Shown: positions 1 through 8,511 of the stretch, one piece after another
Position numbering within the stretch: the first letter of the stretch is position 1
How the letters are laid out: every line of letters begins with the position of its first letter
NCBI RefSeq assembly: GCF_900019265.1
Contig: NZ_CYGX02000017.1
Location: 38,107 to 102,106, forward strand
DNA from: Paraburkholderia ribeironis
GTDB lineage: Bacteria; Pseudomonadota; Gammaproteobacteria; Burkholderiales; Burkholderiaceae
Length of the DNA stretch: 64,000 nucleotides
Reading direction: 5' to 3'
The notes under the pieces: generated by a model
Database searches by the model: none
What the model was told of the DNA's origin: nothing
Seen by the model: only the letters and a program-made list of their open reading frames with translations
Program-made: the position numbers and the translations under genes

Positions 1-38
1 GGCGGGACATCGTGAAGGCTGGGCTGCTGGAGAAGTGA
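1..38 (+). CDS. 3' end of an upstream gene, resembling the VirD4/TraG linker just before Walker A
   Basis: Frame 3 from base 3 reads RDIVKAGLLEK and stops at TGA (36-38). VirD4/TraG proteins usually carry a similar W(A/T)xxxDIxxAGLL segment between their membrane helices and the nucleotide-binding core. The next gene starts directly in that core without membrane helices, so this fragment is probably the C-terminal end of the missing N-terminal part. The start lies outside the window, and the assignment rests on only 11 residues. Confidence 0.4.
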   Translation, partial: RDIVKAGLLEK

Positions 39-40
39 TC

Positions 41-148
41 ATGCAGCCAGATTCAACTCTGACTGTACCGGCAGCGCCACGTACGCCTTTTTTGCCGGCG
101 CTGCGTCACCTGTCTGCACCTGCGGGACCCGTAGTTATCCTCACATGA
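41..148 (+). CDS. Possible 35-residue ORF in the gap of the split coupling-protein gene
   Basis: An ATG at 41 opens 35 codons ending at TGA 146-148. A GGAGAAG sequence (29-35) lies upstream at a plausible ribosome-binding distance, inside the end of the previous reading frame, so translational coupling is possible. The peptide is rich in Pro, Ala and Leu and has no recognisable domain. It could equally be filler between the two halves of the broken gene. Confidence 0.22.
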   Translation: MQPDSTLTVPAAPRTPFLPALRHLSAPAGPVVILT

Positions 149-165
149 TCTAGGAGGAAAGCACC

Positions 166-1944
166 TTGTCCTACATGTATCCACCGTTCATCGTCGGCAA
201 GTACAAGGGCGAGTACCTGAAGTATCGCGGCCAGGACTTCCTGATGCTCGCCGCCGGCACGCGCTCGGGCAAGGGTGTCTCGATGGTGATCCCGAATCTT
301 CTCACCTATCCGGATTCGGTCGTCGTCGAGGACATCAAGGAAGAGAACTTCATGTACACGTCCGGTTACCGCAGGAAGTGCGGTCATGCGGTCTACCTGT
401 GGTCGCCGTTTTCGGAAAACGGCCGGTCGCACGCGTACAACCCGCTCGAATACATCGCCGGGCGGCCCGCGTATACGCGCGTAGGTGACGTGATGACGAT
501 TGGCGAGCATCTGTATCCGTCGAACGTCGACGCGCGCCTGAGGTACTGGAACGACAACGCCCGCAACCTGTTCGTCGGGATCGTCCTGTACCTTCTCGAA
601 ACGCCCTCGCTGCCGTGCACGTTCAGCGAAGTGTTGCGGCAGGCCTCGGGCAGGGGGCGTGCGATCCGCGAGCACGTCTCGTCGATCGTCAGTACGCGCT
701 CGAACGCTACCGGCACGCTGCCTGTCCTCAGCTTCGAGTGTCTGGATGCGCTCAACCGCTTTCTATCGCAGTCGAAGGAAGCGTTCGCCAATATCGTGTC
801 GACGATGACGGCGCCGCTCAACGTGTTCAGTAATCCGGTCGTCGATGCAGCGACGAGCCGATCGGATTTTCATCTGGGCGACGTACGAAAGAAACGTATG
901 TCCGTCTACGTCGGTATCAAGCCGGGCGACCTGAAGGCAGGCGCGTTGCTCGTCAACCTCTTCTTCTCGCAGCTGATCGATCTGAACACGCGTGAGCAGC
1001 CTGCCGAGAATCCGGATCTGAAATACCAGTGCGCATTGCTGATGGATGAGTTTGCGGCGCCCGGCAAGATCGACATCATCGATACGGCCAACGCGTTCAT
1101 CGCCGGCTTCAACCTGCGGCTCATGCTGATTTTCCACGGGATGTCGCAGCTCGAGGACCCGAAGCTGTACGGCAGACACGGTGCGGAAACGCTTGCGATC
1201 AACTGCAAGATGCGCAGCCTCTTTGCGCCACGCACTCTCAACGACTCGGAAGAATATTCGAAGATGCTGGGCACGTTCACGCATCTGTCGCGCTCGCGCA
1301 GCCGCAGTCGCGGCCGCAGCGCGTCGACGAGCACGAACGAGACGGAACACGGCCGGCCGCTCATGCTGCCGCAGGAACTGCGGGCCCTGTCCAGCCGCAA
1401 GCAGATCATCACGATCGACGGTTGCGAACCGATCCTGTGCGAAAAGGCGTACTTCTACGAAGATGCCGAGCTCGTCGACCGCCTGGTTCAGCAGAGCCCG
1501 TATTTGCAGGGGGTAATGGCCAGTCTCGAAAAGAGCAACCGTCGCCGCGCTTGGTTCGGGTTCGGTCCGAAGTTCCCGAACGAAGAGCAGATGAAGCACG
1601 CCGCATTCGTTGCCCGCGAACTCAGTGCGCCAGTGCCGCAGATCGACGTCGAGCACTGGTGGCACTCTCAGAACGCCGTGCGTCGCGCGCAGACGGAGCC
1701 TGCAGCGGGCGCAGCGCAGGCCGCCGGCGTGCGCGATGTCCGGGAGCACGAAATTGGCGTGCTCACCGCCGTCCATTTCGCCAACCGCGGCACTATCCGC
1801 GCCTCGCTGTTCCGGCTGATGCCGTACCTGGGTGAGGTGCTGCCGGATGCGACAGCTCGTGCTCATGCGGCCACAGCAGCTCAGCCCGGTTCGCAAGGCG
1901 CCGCGCAACCTGATCCTCAGCCTGAACAAGGAGTCGTCGCATGA
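166..1944 (+). CDS. VirD4/TraG-family type IV coupling protein, N-terminal membrane domain missing
   Basis: A type IV coupling protein is an inner-membrane ATPase that brings relaxosome-bound plasmid DNA to the conjugation channel. The Walker A motif AAGTRSGKGVS lies near residues 29-39 and Walker B LLMDEF near 290-295, followed by the family's FNLRLMLIFHGMSQL segment. A run of Ser-Arg repeats follows near 375-390. The protein is 592 residues long but has no transmembrane helices; full-length relatives carry about two before Walker A. The start is TTG, chosen because AGGAGG (152-157) sits 8 nt upstream and TAG at 151-153 closes the frame. It overlaps the next gene by four bases (ATGA). The fragment at 1-38 looks like the end of the lost N-terminus, so the gene appears split. 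Whether the core still works alone is unknown. Confidence 0.85.
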   Translation: MSYMYPPFIVGKYKGEYLKYRGQDFLMLAAGTRSGKGVSMVIPNLLTYPDSVVVEDIKEENFMYTSGYRRKCGHAVYLWSPFSENGRSHAYNPLEYIAGRPAYTRVGDVMTIGEHLYPSNVDARLRYWNDNARNLFVGIVLYLLETPSLPCTFSEVLRQASGRGRAIREHVSSIVSTRSNATGTLPVLSFECLDALNRFLSQSKEAFANIVSTMTAPLNVFSNPVVDAATSRSDFHLGDVRKKRMSVYVGIKPGDLKAGALLVNLFFSQLIDLNTREQPAENPDLKYQCALLMDEFAAPGKIDIIDTANAFIAGFNLRLMLIFHGMSQLEDPKLYGRHGAETLAINCKMRSLFAPRTLNDSEEYSKMLGTFTHLSRSRSRSRGRSASTSTNETEHGRPLMLPQELRALSSRKQIITIDGCEPILCEKAYFYEDAELVDRLVQQSPYLQGVMASLEKSNRRRAWFGFGPKFPNEEQMKHAAFVARELSAPVPQIDVEHWWHSQNAVRRAQTEPAAGAAQAAGVRDVREHEIGVLTAVHFANRGTIRASLFRLMPYLGEVLPDATARAHAATAAQPGSQGAAQPDPQPEQGVVA

Positions 1945-3611
1945 ACGAGATCGAATTCCCGGCCGACCAGATTGACCACCGCGAGCGTGGTGCGGCCAAC
2001 GCCGACGACGCTTCGGCCATCCGGGCGCGGACCACGCTGCCGGCGAACGAACCGGAAGGGAAGGCCGTTCCGCGCCATCCGGAAATGCCCCTGGACAGCG
2101 CAACGGAAGAGCGCCTGAAGAAGATCCGGGCCGCAGATCGCGAACGGGTTCGGCAGCGGCTCACCCCCGATGTATCGCGCGACGAGCAGGCCGCCGAGGG
2201 GGTGAAAAGGGCTAAAGGCACTGGCCGGCTGATCGGCAGGAAAGACGGCGAAACGCAAAACAGCATCCGTCCGAAGCCGATCTTCGAGAAAACCGGCTAC
2301 GACGTGCCGAAGTCCGTCAGCAACCAGTACGTTGCGCATGGCGGGAAATTCCTGGACCGCAAGAGCGAGACGGTGCACTTCGAGGACACCGGCCGCACGC
2401 TCGCGACGGCCAGCGAGGACCGCAGCGTGATCGCGCACATGGTGGAAGTTGCAAAGGCGAAGAACTGGAGCGAGCTGCAGCTCAAGGGCACGGAGGAATT
2501 TCGGCGGCAGGCATGGATCGCAGCAGAACTCGCCAGCGTACCAACGCGCGGCTTCGAGCCGAAGCAGGTGGATCGCGCGATGTTGACAGCAGCGCGCGAG
2601 GCCATGCGCATCGGCGCGGGCGAGCAAGCTGGCGATGCGCATGAAGCGCGCACCAACACCGTTGAGAGCGCTGCAACTCAAGAGTCCGCCGTCGCGGAGC
2701 CCGAAAAGCCCGCGCGGCGCGCACGGGCCAGCGCAGGCGCAGGCCGCATCGCTGACACGCCGGCCGGGCAACGAGCGCACCAGTCCGGCCGCGCGGGGCC
2801 TGCAACTCCGGCGCCGTCGCCGTCTTCACCACAAGAGCAGCCAGTAGTCGGTGTGACTGCGGGCGTGCTGATCGCGCACGGGGCGGCACCGTTCAACCAC
2901 GACGCCAAACAGAATCCAAGCTATTACGCGACCGTGCGCACCGTGAATGGCGAGCGCACGGTATGGGGCCTGGATCTCGAACGCGCCATCAGTGAGGCCG
3001 GCCTGCAGGTCGGCCAGCACATCGAACTCGAAAAAGGCGGCAGCAGGACTGTGACGTCCCGGCAGCGGCAGTTCGATGCACAGGGCAATGAGTGCGCGCC
3101 AAAGACTGTTACGAGCCGCCGTAACGAATGGCGGGCTTCCTCGCTGGACATGCCGGGCCGGGCTACGCACGAGCAGCGTGAGGCCCTCGCCCGCGCACGT
3201 CGGGAAGTCGACGAGCGTCGGCAGATAAGCGAAGCGCGCGAGCGCTTCCTGAGCGGTAACTGGCAGTACTCGAAGGAACAGCGCGCCGCGCTCGACGCGG
3301 CGCGCGAGCGCATCAAGGAACAGGCCGCACGAGAGGTTCTGCGCGAGGAGATGAAGGATTTGCCCGAGCAGCAGCAGGAGAGGCTGATCGCGGAGTTCGA
3401 GAGCGCAGTGGCCGCGGCGCGAGCAGCGAACCGGCCGCTCGATGTGCCGATGCCGCAGGTCAGCGAGGCAACGATCGAGTCCATATGTGAACAGATCGGG
3501 CGCGAACAGCGCGGTCTCTCGCAGTCTGTGCAGCAACCGGCCCACGAGACCACCGGGCACCCAACACAGGAGGCGGGTCATGAAGTCCCGCCCTTTGAAC
3601 TCGAACCGTAG
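1941..3611 (+). CDS. LPD7- and KfrB-domain plasmid transfer protein
   Basis: This 556-residue protein resembles the C-terminal part of large plasmid relaxases and related polyvalent proteins but has no relaxase (HUH) domain. The stretch around residues 130-215, including VHFEDTGRTLATASEDRSV and the region ending near FEPKQVD, matches the LPD7 type. Residues about 300-400, around YYATVRTVNGERTVWGLDLE, match the KfrB type. The rest of the C-terminus is highly charged and probably helical or coiled-coil; residues 215-300 are a low-complexity Ala/Arg/Glu linker. It starts at ATG 1941 inside the stop of the coupling-protein gene, so the two are probably co-translated. It may be a relaxosome accessory factor or a relaxase tail that has become separate. 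I cannot assign a precise role. Confidence 0.7.
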   Translation: MNEIEFPADQIDHRERGAANADDASAIRARTTLPANEPEGKAVPRHPEMPLDSATEERLKKIRAADRERVRQRLTPDVSRDEQAAEGVKRAKGTGRLIGRKDGETQNSIRPKPIFEKTGYDVPKSVSNQYVAHGGKFLDRKSETVHFEDTGRTLATASEDRSVIAHMVEVAKAKNWSELQLKGTEEFRRQAWIAAELASVPTRGFEPKQVDRAMLTAAREAMRIGAGEQAGDAHEARTNTVESAATQESAVAEPEKPARRARASAGAGRIADTPAGQRAHQSGRAGPATPAPSPSSPQEQPVVGVTAGVLIAHGAAPFNHDAKQNPSYYATVRTVNGERTVWGLDLERAISEAGLQVGQHIELEKGGSRTVTSRQRQFDAQGNECAPKTVTSRRNEWRASSLDMPGRATHEQREALARARREVDERRQISEARERFLSGNWQYSKEQRAALDAARERIKEQAAREVLREEMKDLPEQQQERLIAEFESAVAAARAANRPLDVPMPQVSEATIESICEQIGREQRGLSQSVQQPAHETTGHPTQEAGHEVPPFELEP

Positions 3612-3677
3612 CTGAACGCGTCTGGCGTGGCCGCGGTGATGCGGCTACATCCATCAACCGGTAAGGAACATTGCACC

Positions 3678-4388
3678 ATGAAGATTGCCGTTATCAATTT
3701 CTCGGGCAACGTTGGCAAGAGCACCGTCGCGCACCATCTGCTCGCACCGCGTCTGCCGGGCGCTGAAGTGATCTCGATCGAATCGATCAATTCGGATGAC
3801 CGCGAAAAGGAAGGCGCGTTGCGCGGGTCGCAGTTCGATGAGCTGCAGGATCAGCTGATGAGGCTGGAAAACGCCGTCGTCGATGTGGGCGCGTCGAATG
3901 TCGAAGATTTTGTAGGTCTGATGCGAAGCTATGACGGATCGCATGAAGACTTTGATCTCTTCATCGTGCCGGCCGTATCGACCGCCAAGCAGCAGGTCGA
4001 CACGATCGCAACGCTGCGTGCGCTTTCTGAGCTGGGCGTGCGCGCCACAAGGATCCGGCTGGTCATGAATATGGTCGATCGCAAACAGGACGTCAACCGC
4101 GGCTTCGCGAAGCTGTTCGAGTTCCACTCGCGCAGTGACGTTTTCTCGATGCATCGTGACGCAGTTATCTACGAGAACCCGATCTTCGAAAAGATCAAGG
4201 GGTTCGACAGGTCGATCGTCGAAATCCGCGATGACCCGCGCGACTATGTCGCGCTGAACGCCGAGGCAATGGAAAACGGGGCATCGGAAGCCGAAAAAGC
4301 ACACATCCGACAGATGGTCGCACTCAAACGTCTTGCGAGTCGGGTGACTACAGAACTGGATGATGTGTTCAAGGTTCTGGTGCGCTGA
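3678..4388 (+). CDS. stbB: StbB-like plasmid stability P-loop ATPase
   Basis: The protein begins MKIAVINFSGNVGKSTVAHH, a deviant Walker A of the ParA/MinD superfamily. StbB proteins act with StbA and StbC in plasmid stability and in balancing segregation against conjugation. A Walker B-like strand, ENAVVDVGAS, lies near residue 70, and FDLFIVPAVS follows near 95. I prefer ATG 3678 to the upstream in-frame ATG at 3627, because AAGGA (3663-3667) lies at a suitable distance and the P-loop fold then starts at residue 1. The stop overlaps the stbC start by one base (TGATG). No stbA is visible in the window. Confidence 0.82.
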   Translation: MKIAVINFSGNVGKSTVAHHLLAPRLPGAEVISIESINSDDREKEGALRGSQFDELQDQLMRLENAVVDVGASNVEDFVGLMRSYDGSHEDFDLFIVPAVSTAKQQVDTIATLRALSELGVRATRIRLVMNMVDRKQDVNRGFAKLFEFHSRSDVFSMHRDAVIYENPIFEKIKGFDRSIVEIRDDPRDYVALNAEAMENGASEAEKAHIRQMVALKRLASRVTTELDDVFKVLVR

Positions 4389-4837
4389 TGGGCGCGTCGG
4401 AGGACTCGATCCGCGAGGAATTGATCGGCGAAGTGCTCGGCCAGCTGTCGCACCTGCGTCGTGACGTGAAAGAGCTGACCCAGTTGCTCCAGGCGAGCGG
4501 CAAACAGTTCAAGGATGATGGCGAACTGACGCTGCTGCGCTTCACTTCGCGCTACGAGCAGTTCCTCAAGGACTTTAACGCAGCGACCACTGGCGTGCTC
4601 GCCGAGGCAGGTCATTTTGCTGAGGCGCGCGACCAGCTCGTCGGTGAGCTTGCATTGCGCGAATACGACGCGGCGAGTGCTCGCGTGCGGGGACAGTTGC
4701 GCGATGTGCTGCGCGAAGGTGGTCACCGCTGCGGTTTTGGCCGCTTCGAGCTTGCAGCATGGGTCGTCAGTGCAGCGCTTGGTTCGGCCGCACTCTCGGT
4801 CGGCGCGGTCGTGGTGCTGCATATGATAGGCGCATAG
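4388..4837 (+). CDS. stbC: StbC-like plasmid stability protein with C-terminal membrane anchor
   Basis: This 149-residue protein directly follows stbB with coupled start and stop codons. It is mainly helical: residues about 10-60 look like a coiled coil, and residues about 120-148 form one strongly hydrophobic helix with the protein's tail, consistent with a C-terminal membrane anchor. StbC partners of StbB in related plasmids have this size and layout. The assignment rests mostly on position and topology, since the sequence is poorly conserved. The protein may tether the StbB ATPase to the inner membrane. Confidence 0.7.
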   Translation: MGASEDSIREELIGEVLGQLSHLRRDVKELTQLLQASGKQFKDDGELTLLRFTSRYEQFLKDFNAATTGVLAEAGHFAEARDQLVGELALREYDAASARVRGQLRDVLREGGHRCGFGRFELAAWVVSAALGSAALSVGAVVVLHMIGA

Positions 4838-4847
4838 GAGTCGTTCC

Positions 4848-5171
4848 GTGCAATTCCAGACATCTTTTCTGGTCGCAGCGGTATGCACGGCGCTCGCGGG
4901 TGTCACGCCGGCGCGGGCCGACGATGACAACCAGAACGCATGCGGGACAGTGCTCTGCCTTGCCGGACTGATGCAGGGCGGCAATGGCGGTCGGGACTGC
5001 AGCCAGTACGAGGCAAACTACTTTTCCATCGTGCGTTATCACCATGGCCATTTCGATCTGGGCGGCACGTCGAGCGCGCGCGGCGATTACCTCAACCAGT
5101 GCCGTTCGGTTGGAAGCGATCAGAAGAGCGCGGTGAATTCCAGGTACGGCGGCGTCGAGAATGGCCCGTGA
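4848..5171 (+). CDS. trbM: TrbM/KikA/MpfK-family conjugal transfer protein, secreted
   Basis: This is a small periplasmic protein of 107 residues starting at GTG 4848. The first about 24 residues form a signal peptide ending in a PARA-type cleavage site before DDDNQNACGT. The mature protein has the TrbM/KikA arrangement of conserved cysteines, CGTVLCLAG and GGRDCSQYEANYFSI, and ends shortly after LNQCRS. Family members sit in mating-pair-formation operons of IncP, IncN and related plasmids. It lies 10 nt after stbC on the same strand and its 3' end overlaps the next gene, so it is probably in the same operon. Its biochemical role is not established. Confidence 0.8.
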   Translation: MQFQTSFLVAAVCTALAGVTPARADDDNQNACGTVLCLAGLMQGGNGGRDCSQYEANYFSIVRYHHGHFDLGGTSSARGDYLNQCRSVGSDQKSAVNSRYGGVENGP

Positions 5172-5658
5172 ATCGCTTCTCTCAGGGCGCGGCGAATTTC
5201 CTGGCCTGCGGCAGCCGGGCTTTCCATCTTCCGGCGGCGATCGCGCGCAACGGCGGCGGGACTGCGGCGACGTCAGGGCACTGCCAGCGCTGTTCCAGCT
5301 GAATCTGATGCATCTCGCTGCTGCGAAACTGCTTAAGACCATGGAGTTGGACCGCGAGTACCAGGCGGGCGAAGTGACCAGGCGATTTGACACGCCGATG
5401 GCGGCGATAAACGGCATGCTTTGCGCCCTCGTCGAAGGAGGTCTTGTACTCGTGCGCAGCGTTCCATCACGCATCATCCGCGTTGAGCGCCTGTCGTTCG
5501 CGCCGCAGCCACCGTCACCGGTCGTTGCGGACACGGGTACACAGACAACTGTAGCCACGCCGCCGTTCGCCCGTCAGAATCATGGCTGGTTGCGGGACCA
5601 CGGCACGTCGCTCCTGGGCGTGCGCAGCCTCGCGATGCTCGTCCGGCCTTCACGTTGA
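5161..5658 (+). CDS. Small plasmid protein with winged-helix-like core
   Basis: The ORF starts at ATG 5161, overlapping the end of trbM by 11 nt, and gives 165 residues. Only the middle looks conserved-protein-like: from about residue 50 (MHLAAAKLLKTMELDREY), with EVTRRFDTPMAAINGML and LVEGGLVLVRS, it fits a winged helix-turn-helix. The first about 45 residues are Arg/Gly/Pro-rich and may not be translated. An alternative is a 44-codon ORF from GTG 5168 to TGA 5302, overlapping the trbM stop as GTGA, followed by this gene starting at ATG 5308. A local regulator role is an inference from the fold and position. Confidence 0.5.
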   Translation: MARESLLSGRGEFPGLRQPGFPSSGGDRAQRRRDCGDVRALPALFQLNLMHLAAAKLLKTMELDREYQAGEVTRRFDTPMAAINGMLCALVEGGLVLVRSVPSRIIRVERLSFAPQPPSPVVADTGTQTTVATPPFARQNHGWLRDHGTSLLGVRSLAMLVRPSR

Positions 5659-5665
5659 ACGCATC

Positions 5666-7027
5666 ATGGAACTCATCGAGCGCGATTGCCCCGATACGGT
5701 CAGGCGACATCTGAGTGCTGAAGAAGCCGCAGCTGTGCGGCGGTTCTGCGGCGAAGGACAGCAAGTGCGGCCTGAGGACGTCAGACTCGTGGAAGCCGTG
5801 CTCGAAGAGATGCACGACGGGCGACATGTGCGTCTGTGGCTCGAGTGTGACTGCGTCAGCGCAGCCGGTGGCCGGCCGCGGCTGACGGCCCGGGTGCGTG
5901 AAGACGGCCCGCGGCATTTCGTGCGCATGCACCAGTACGGCGAGCACCACTGTGCGCTGGCGTCGTTCCGGCAGACGCCGGAGCCGGAAAACGCTGGGCC
6001 GGAGGATGGTTGCGCGCGGCGAGGCCAGCACAATCCGCTCAGACCGGTGGCCGACGCGCTTGACTATCTGGACAATCTGAATGAAGGCGCTGCCCGACCG
6101 GGCGGCTCGACGGGATCAGAGGGCGGCGTGAGCGAAAGGGGCCGTCGCCTGCCACGCCTCAGACGCATCCTGCACACGCTTCTTGAGGACGCCGACTTTG
6201 CACGGCTGCACGTCGACGCATTGAACGAAAATTCCAGATCGTGGGAGCGACTCGAAGCATATGCAGCCGGCCAGGCGCTGAGCCCGCGTCTTTGCCTCTC
6301 GCAGATGCTCTATTTCAGGCCATGGACTCCTCTCAACGAGAAGATGATGGAGATCGACGCCCTGCCATGGCCGGAAAGGAAGGTACGCAGCGCGCTCCTG
6401 CTGTTCGTTGCCGACGAGATTCGCGCAGGCGTTGCAATCAAGAAAACCAGCATGGGCGAGTGTGTGGTGCGCCCCGAAAAGGGTATCCGCGCCGGTGGCC
6501 GCGATCAGCGACTGACGCAGCCGCCGTATTGGGTGCTCAGCGTGGTCGACCGCGATCGCGACGGCAATGCGCGCTTCCGGGAAGCGTTCGCGCAGCATGC
6601 GTATTCGTTTGCGCGACCCGTACCTCTCGACAGCCGCTATGAGCGCGTCACGCTGAAATTGCTGTTCGGCGTCATGGCATGGGTAAAAAAGCACGGCGTT
6701 GAGGTGACGCTCTGGAAGCCACTGTTTGACCGGGAGGTGAGACAGACCGACGGGCCGAGCCTGTGGTGCCGCCCCGACTTCGAATTGACGTTCCGATCGG
6801 TGACAGCCGTCGGCGTTGCGGCACGGCTGCACCGTGTCGTCATCGAGACGATGGGCGCCGACGATCCTGACTATCTTGAGCGCAAGTCGCGTACTCAGGA
6901 AATCATGAAGCGCCGCGGCATCCTGATCGAGCATTGCGTTGCCGACGATGCTGACCAGAAGGAGCGGGACGACGCATTTTTCCGCAGGGTCGCTGCAAAG
7001 ATCCTGCATCTCGCTGGAGTACTGTAG
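5666..7027 (+). CDS. Uncharacterised plasmid protein with possible degenerate PD-(D/E)XK nuclease fold
   Basis: From ATG 5666 this gene encodes 453 residues; the frame is open further upstream to 5582, but ATG 5666 lies just after the previous stop. I do not recognise the family. The protein is soluble, with no signal peptide. Near the C-terminus the order RPDFELTF, a hydrophobic strand VVIETMG, then YLERKSRTQEIMKRRG resembles the D...E-x-K...K pattern of PD-(D/E)XK nucleases, with Met where the usual Lys of ExK would be. This could be an inactive or divergent nuclease-like domain. It closes the run of plus-strand backbone genes and may be co-transcribed with them. Confidence 0.6.
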   Translation: MELIERDCPDTVRRHLSAEEAAAVRRFCGEGQQVRPEDVRLVEAVLEEMHDGRHVRLWLECDCVSAAGGRPRLTARVREDGPRHFVRMHQYGEHHCALASFRQTPEPENAGPEDGCARRGQHNPLRPVADALDYLDNLNEGAARPGGSTGSEGGVSERGRRLPRLRRILHTLLEDADFARLHVDALNENSRSWERLEAYAAGQALSPRLCLSQMLYFRPWTPLNEKMMEIDALPWPERKVRSALLLFVADEIRAGVAIKKTSMGECVVRPEKGIRAGGRDQRLTQPPYWVLSVVDRDRDGNARFREAFAQHAYSFARPVPLDSRYERVTLKLLFGVMAWVKKHGVEVTLWKPLFDREVRQTDGPSLWCRPDFELTFRSVTAVGVAARLHRVVIETMGADDPDYLERKSRTQEIMKRRGILIEHCVADDADQKERDDAFFRRVAAKILHLAGVL

Positions 7028-7680
7028 ACAAGGCCAGTCTGACCGTCTCACGGCGCCTCGTTATCTGCCAATCTTTTTGATGGACGCCCCCGCTTCAGGG
7101 AGCCTGCCGGCAACTTCCGCACCCTCGCCAGCGCGAGACAACACGTGGGTAAAAGGCCACGACGGGGTGCGTGGCAGCCGGCGTCAAACGCCTCGGGCAC
7201 GTAAAGGCGTGTGAAGCTCCAGGGAGTACCCTCCGGATATGCAGTCTGATCGTAACCATTCAGGCACGTGTCGACATCCTGTGCATTGCGGATACCCGGC
7301 TATGAAGACCAGAATCGCAGGTTCGTTTAAAACATTTTGGTGCACGAGTTAGGTCATATGGCCTTGACCGTGATGACTGGCCATTCCGATAAGGACTGCG
7401 ATCACGCGACACAGGGCGCCATGCGCCCTGGCATCCCGGCTCCTGACTTAGGCACAAGGCCTCCAGGGGAGCCGCGACGGGTACGGGTAAGCACAGGCGC
7501 TGACATTGAGGCATCGCATTCCTGCGGGCGTCGGAAATCAGCGCCAAGCATTTTCGTATCCGCGGGCATTCCAGACCATGTGAGCGGCGGGCACACAAGC
7601 GACGTCCGAATGACCGCGTGACCGACTCCGCAACAGTCGAAACAGGCCACTTTGAGGTATTCGATTTTCCCATTTCTGGG
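7028..7680. other. 653-bp stretch with no recognisable gene
   Basis: Several open frames cross this stretch on both strands, but none has a plausible ribosome-binding site, domain or coding character that I recognise. It separates the plus-strand plasmid operon from a minus-strand gene. I see no repeat, RNA gene or clear terminator. Confidence 0.5.
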
Positions 7681-8511
7681 TCAGGTCACGTCCGCGCTAG
7701 CGTTCCTGTGTCGGCGCTTCCACAACCAACCCGCGACGGGAACCAAAATTGTGGCCCACAACCACTGCCAGTTCCCTTTAGCAAAGTCCGCGAATCGCTG
7801 ACTCGTTGTCACCGTTACGTTGATGGTCCTCCCAAATGTCCTAATGGTCCGGGGGGTGACCGCCCCGTCCAGAAGAAAGTCTGCGTCCAGGTTCAGATAG
7901 AGACTGTGTTGACCTGCACTCTTTGGCTTGATGGTCCAGCTCCAGGTGGTTGGCTCGTTACCACTGACGGCCTGAGTCTCAGGCGTGTTGGCAGTGATAT
8001 CGAAGTCTGGACCGGACAGATGTGCAGTCATGCGATTCGAAACCTTGATCGCGTCGGTCTCGACTGTGCCGGGCGCGGTGATTGATTTGGCGAGCTCGGT
8101 GGGTGACTGGTGTAGATCGAGGCGCAACTCTACTTTGGCGCTATCGTCAATGTTTATTGGGCTGGGCGAATTGAAAGCGATGTTGCCACTTTGCATCTTC
8201 GCGATCGCTTCGTCGACTGCCGAAAAGATAGAAGGAGAGGGAGCTGTGACCGGAGGGGATGTTGGCGCAGTTGGTGTCGGTTTTGGTGCTGCCGCTCCCG
8301 TATCAGGCGCTTGCGCTGATGCTGACGCCGCGGCGTCCGATACGGGTGCGGCTGCGTCTGATGCGGCTGCGGCTGCGTCCGATGCGGGTTCCCTGACAGG
8401 CGCTAGTGGCTGCTGTGCGCGATCCCAGTTGATCGAGACCAACATCAGGAGGGCCACAAGGCTAGCCCCAAGGCCGCTTACAACCGCCACTACCCAATCT
8501 CTCCGGGTCAT
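7681..8511 (-). CDS. Membrane-anchored protein with Ala/Ser/Asp-rich stalk and beta-sandwich-like domain
   Basis: The 276-residue protein has one N-terminal membrane helix (about residues 8-27), a low-complexity stalk built on repeated ASDAAA-type units (about 40-90), and a beta-rich domain (about 105-235). The domain contains a TTWSWTIKPKSAGQHSL segment typical of Ig-like beta sandwiches. A second short hydrophobic segment, WLWATILVPVAGWLW, precedes a basic tail. The topology would put the beta domain in the periplasm between the two helices. No catalytic motif is visible. The gene stands alone on the minus strand. Function unknown; a surface or sensor role is only a guess. Confidence 0.62.
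   Translation of the reverse strand: MTRRDWVVAVVSGLGASLVALLMLVSINWDRAQQPLAPVREPASDAAAAASDAAAPVSDAAASASAQAPDTGAAAPKPTPTAPTSPPVTAPSPSIFSAVDEAIAKMQSGNIAFNSPSPINIDDSAKVELRLDLHQSPTELAKSITAPGTVETDAIKVSNRMTAHLSGPDFDITANTPETQAVSGNEPTTWSWTIKPKSAGQHSLYLNLDADFLLDGAVTPRTIRTFGRTINVTVTTSQRFADFAKGNWQWLWATILVPVAGWLWKRRHRNASADVT

Noticed and set aside
763..2103. 446-codon minus-strand frame across the coupling-protein gene
   Set aside because: Antisense shadow of a clear TraG gene; Arg-rich composition and no domain.
7260..7673. 137-codon minus-strand frame
   Set aside because: Arg/Cys-rich, no domain, no good start; not supported as a gene.
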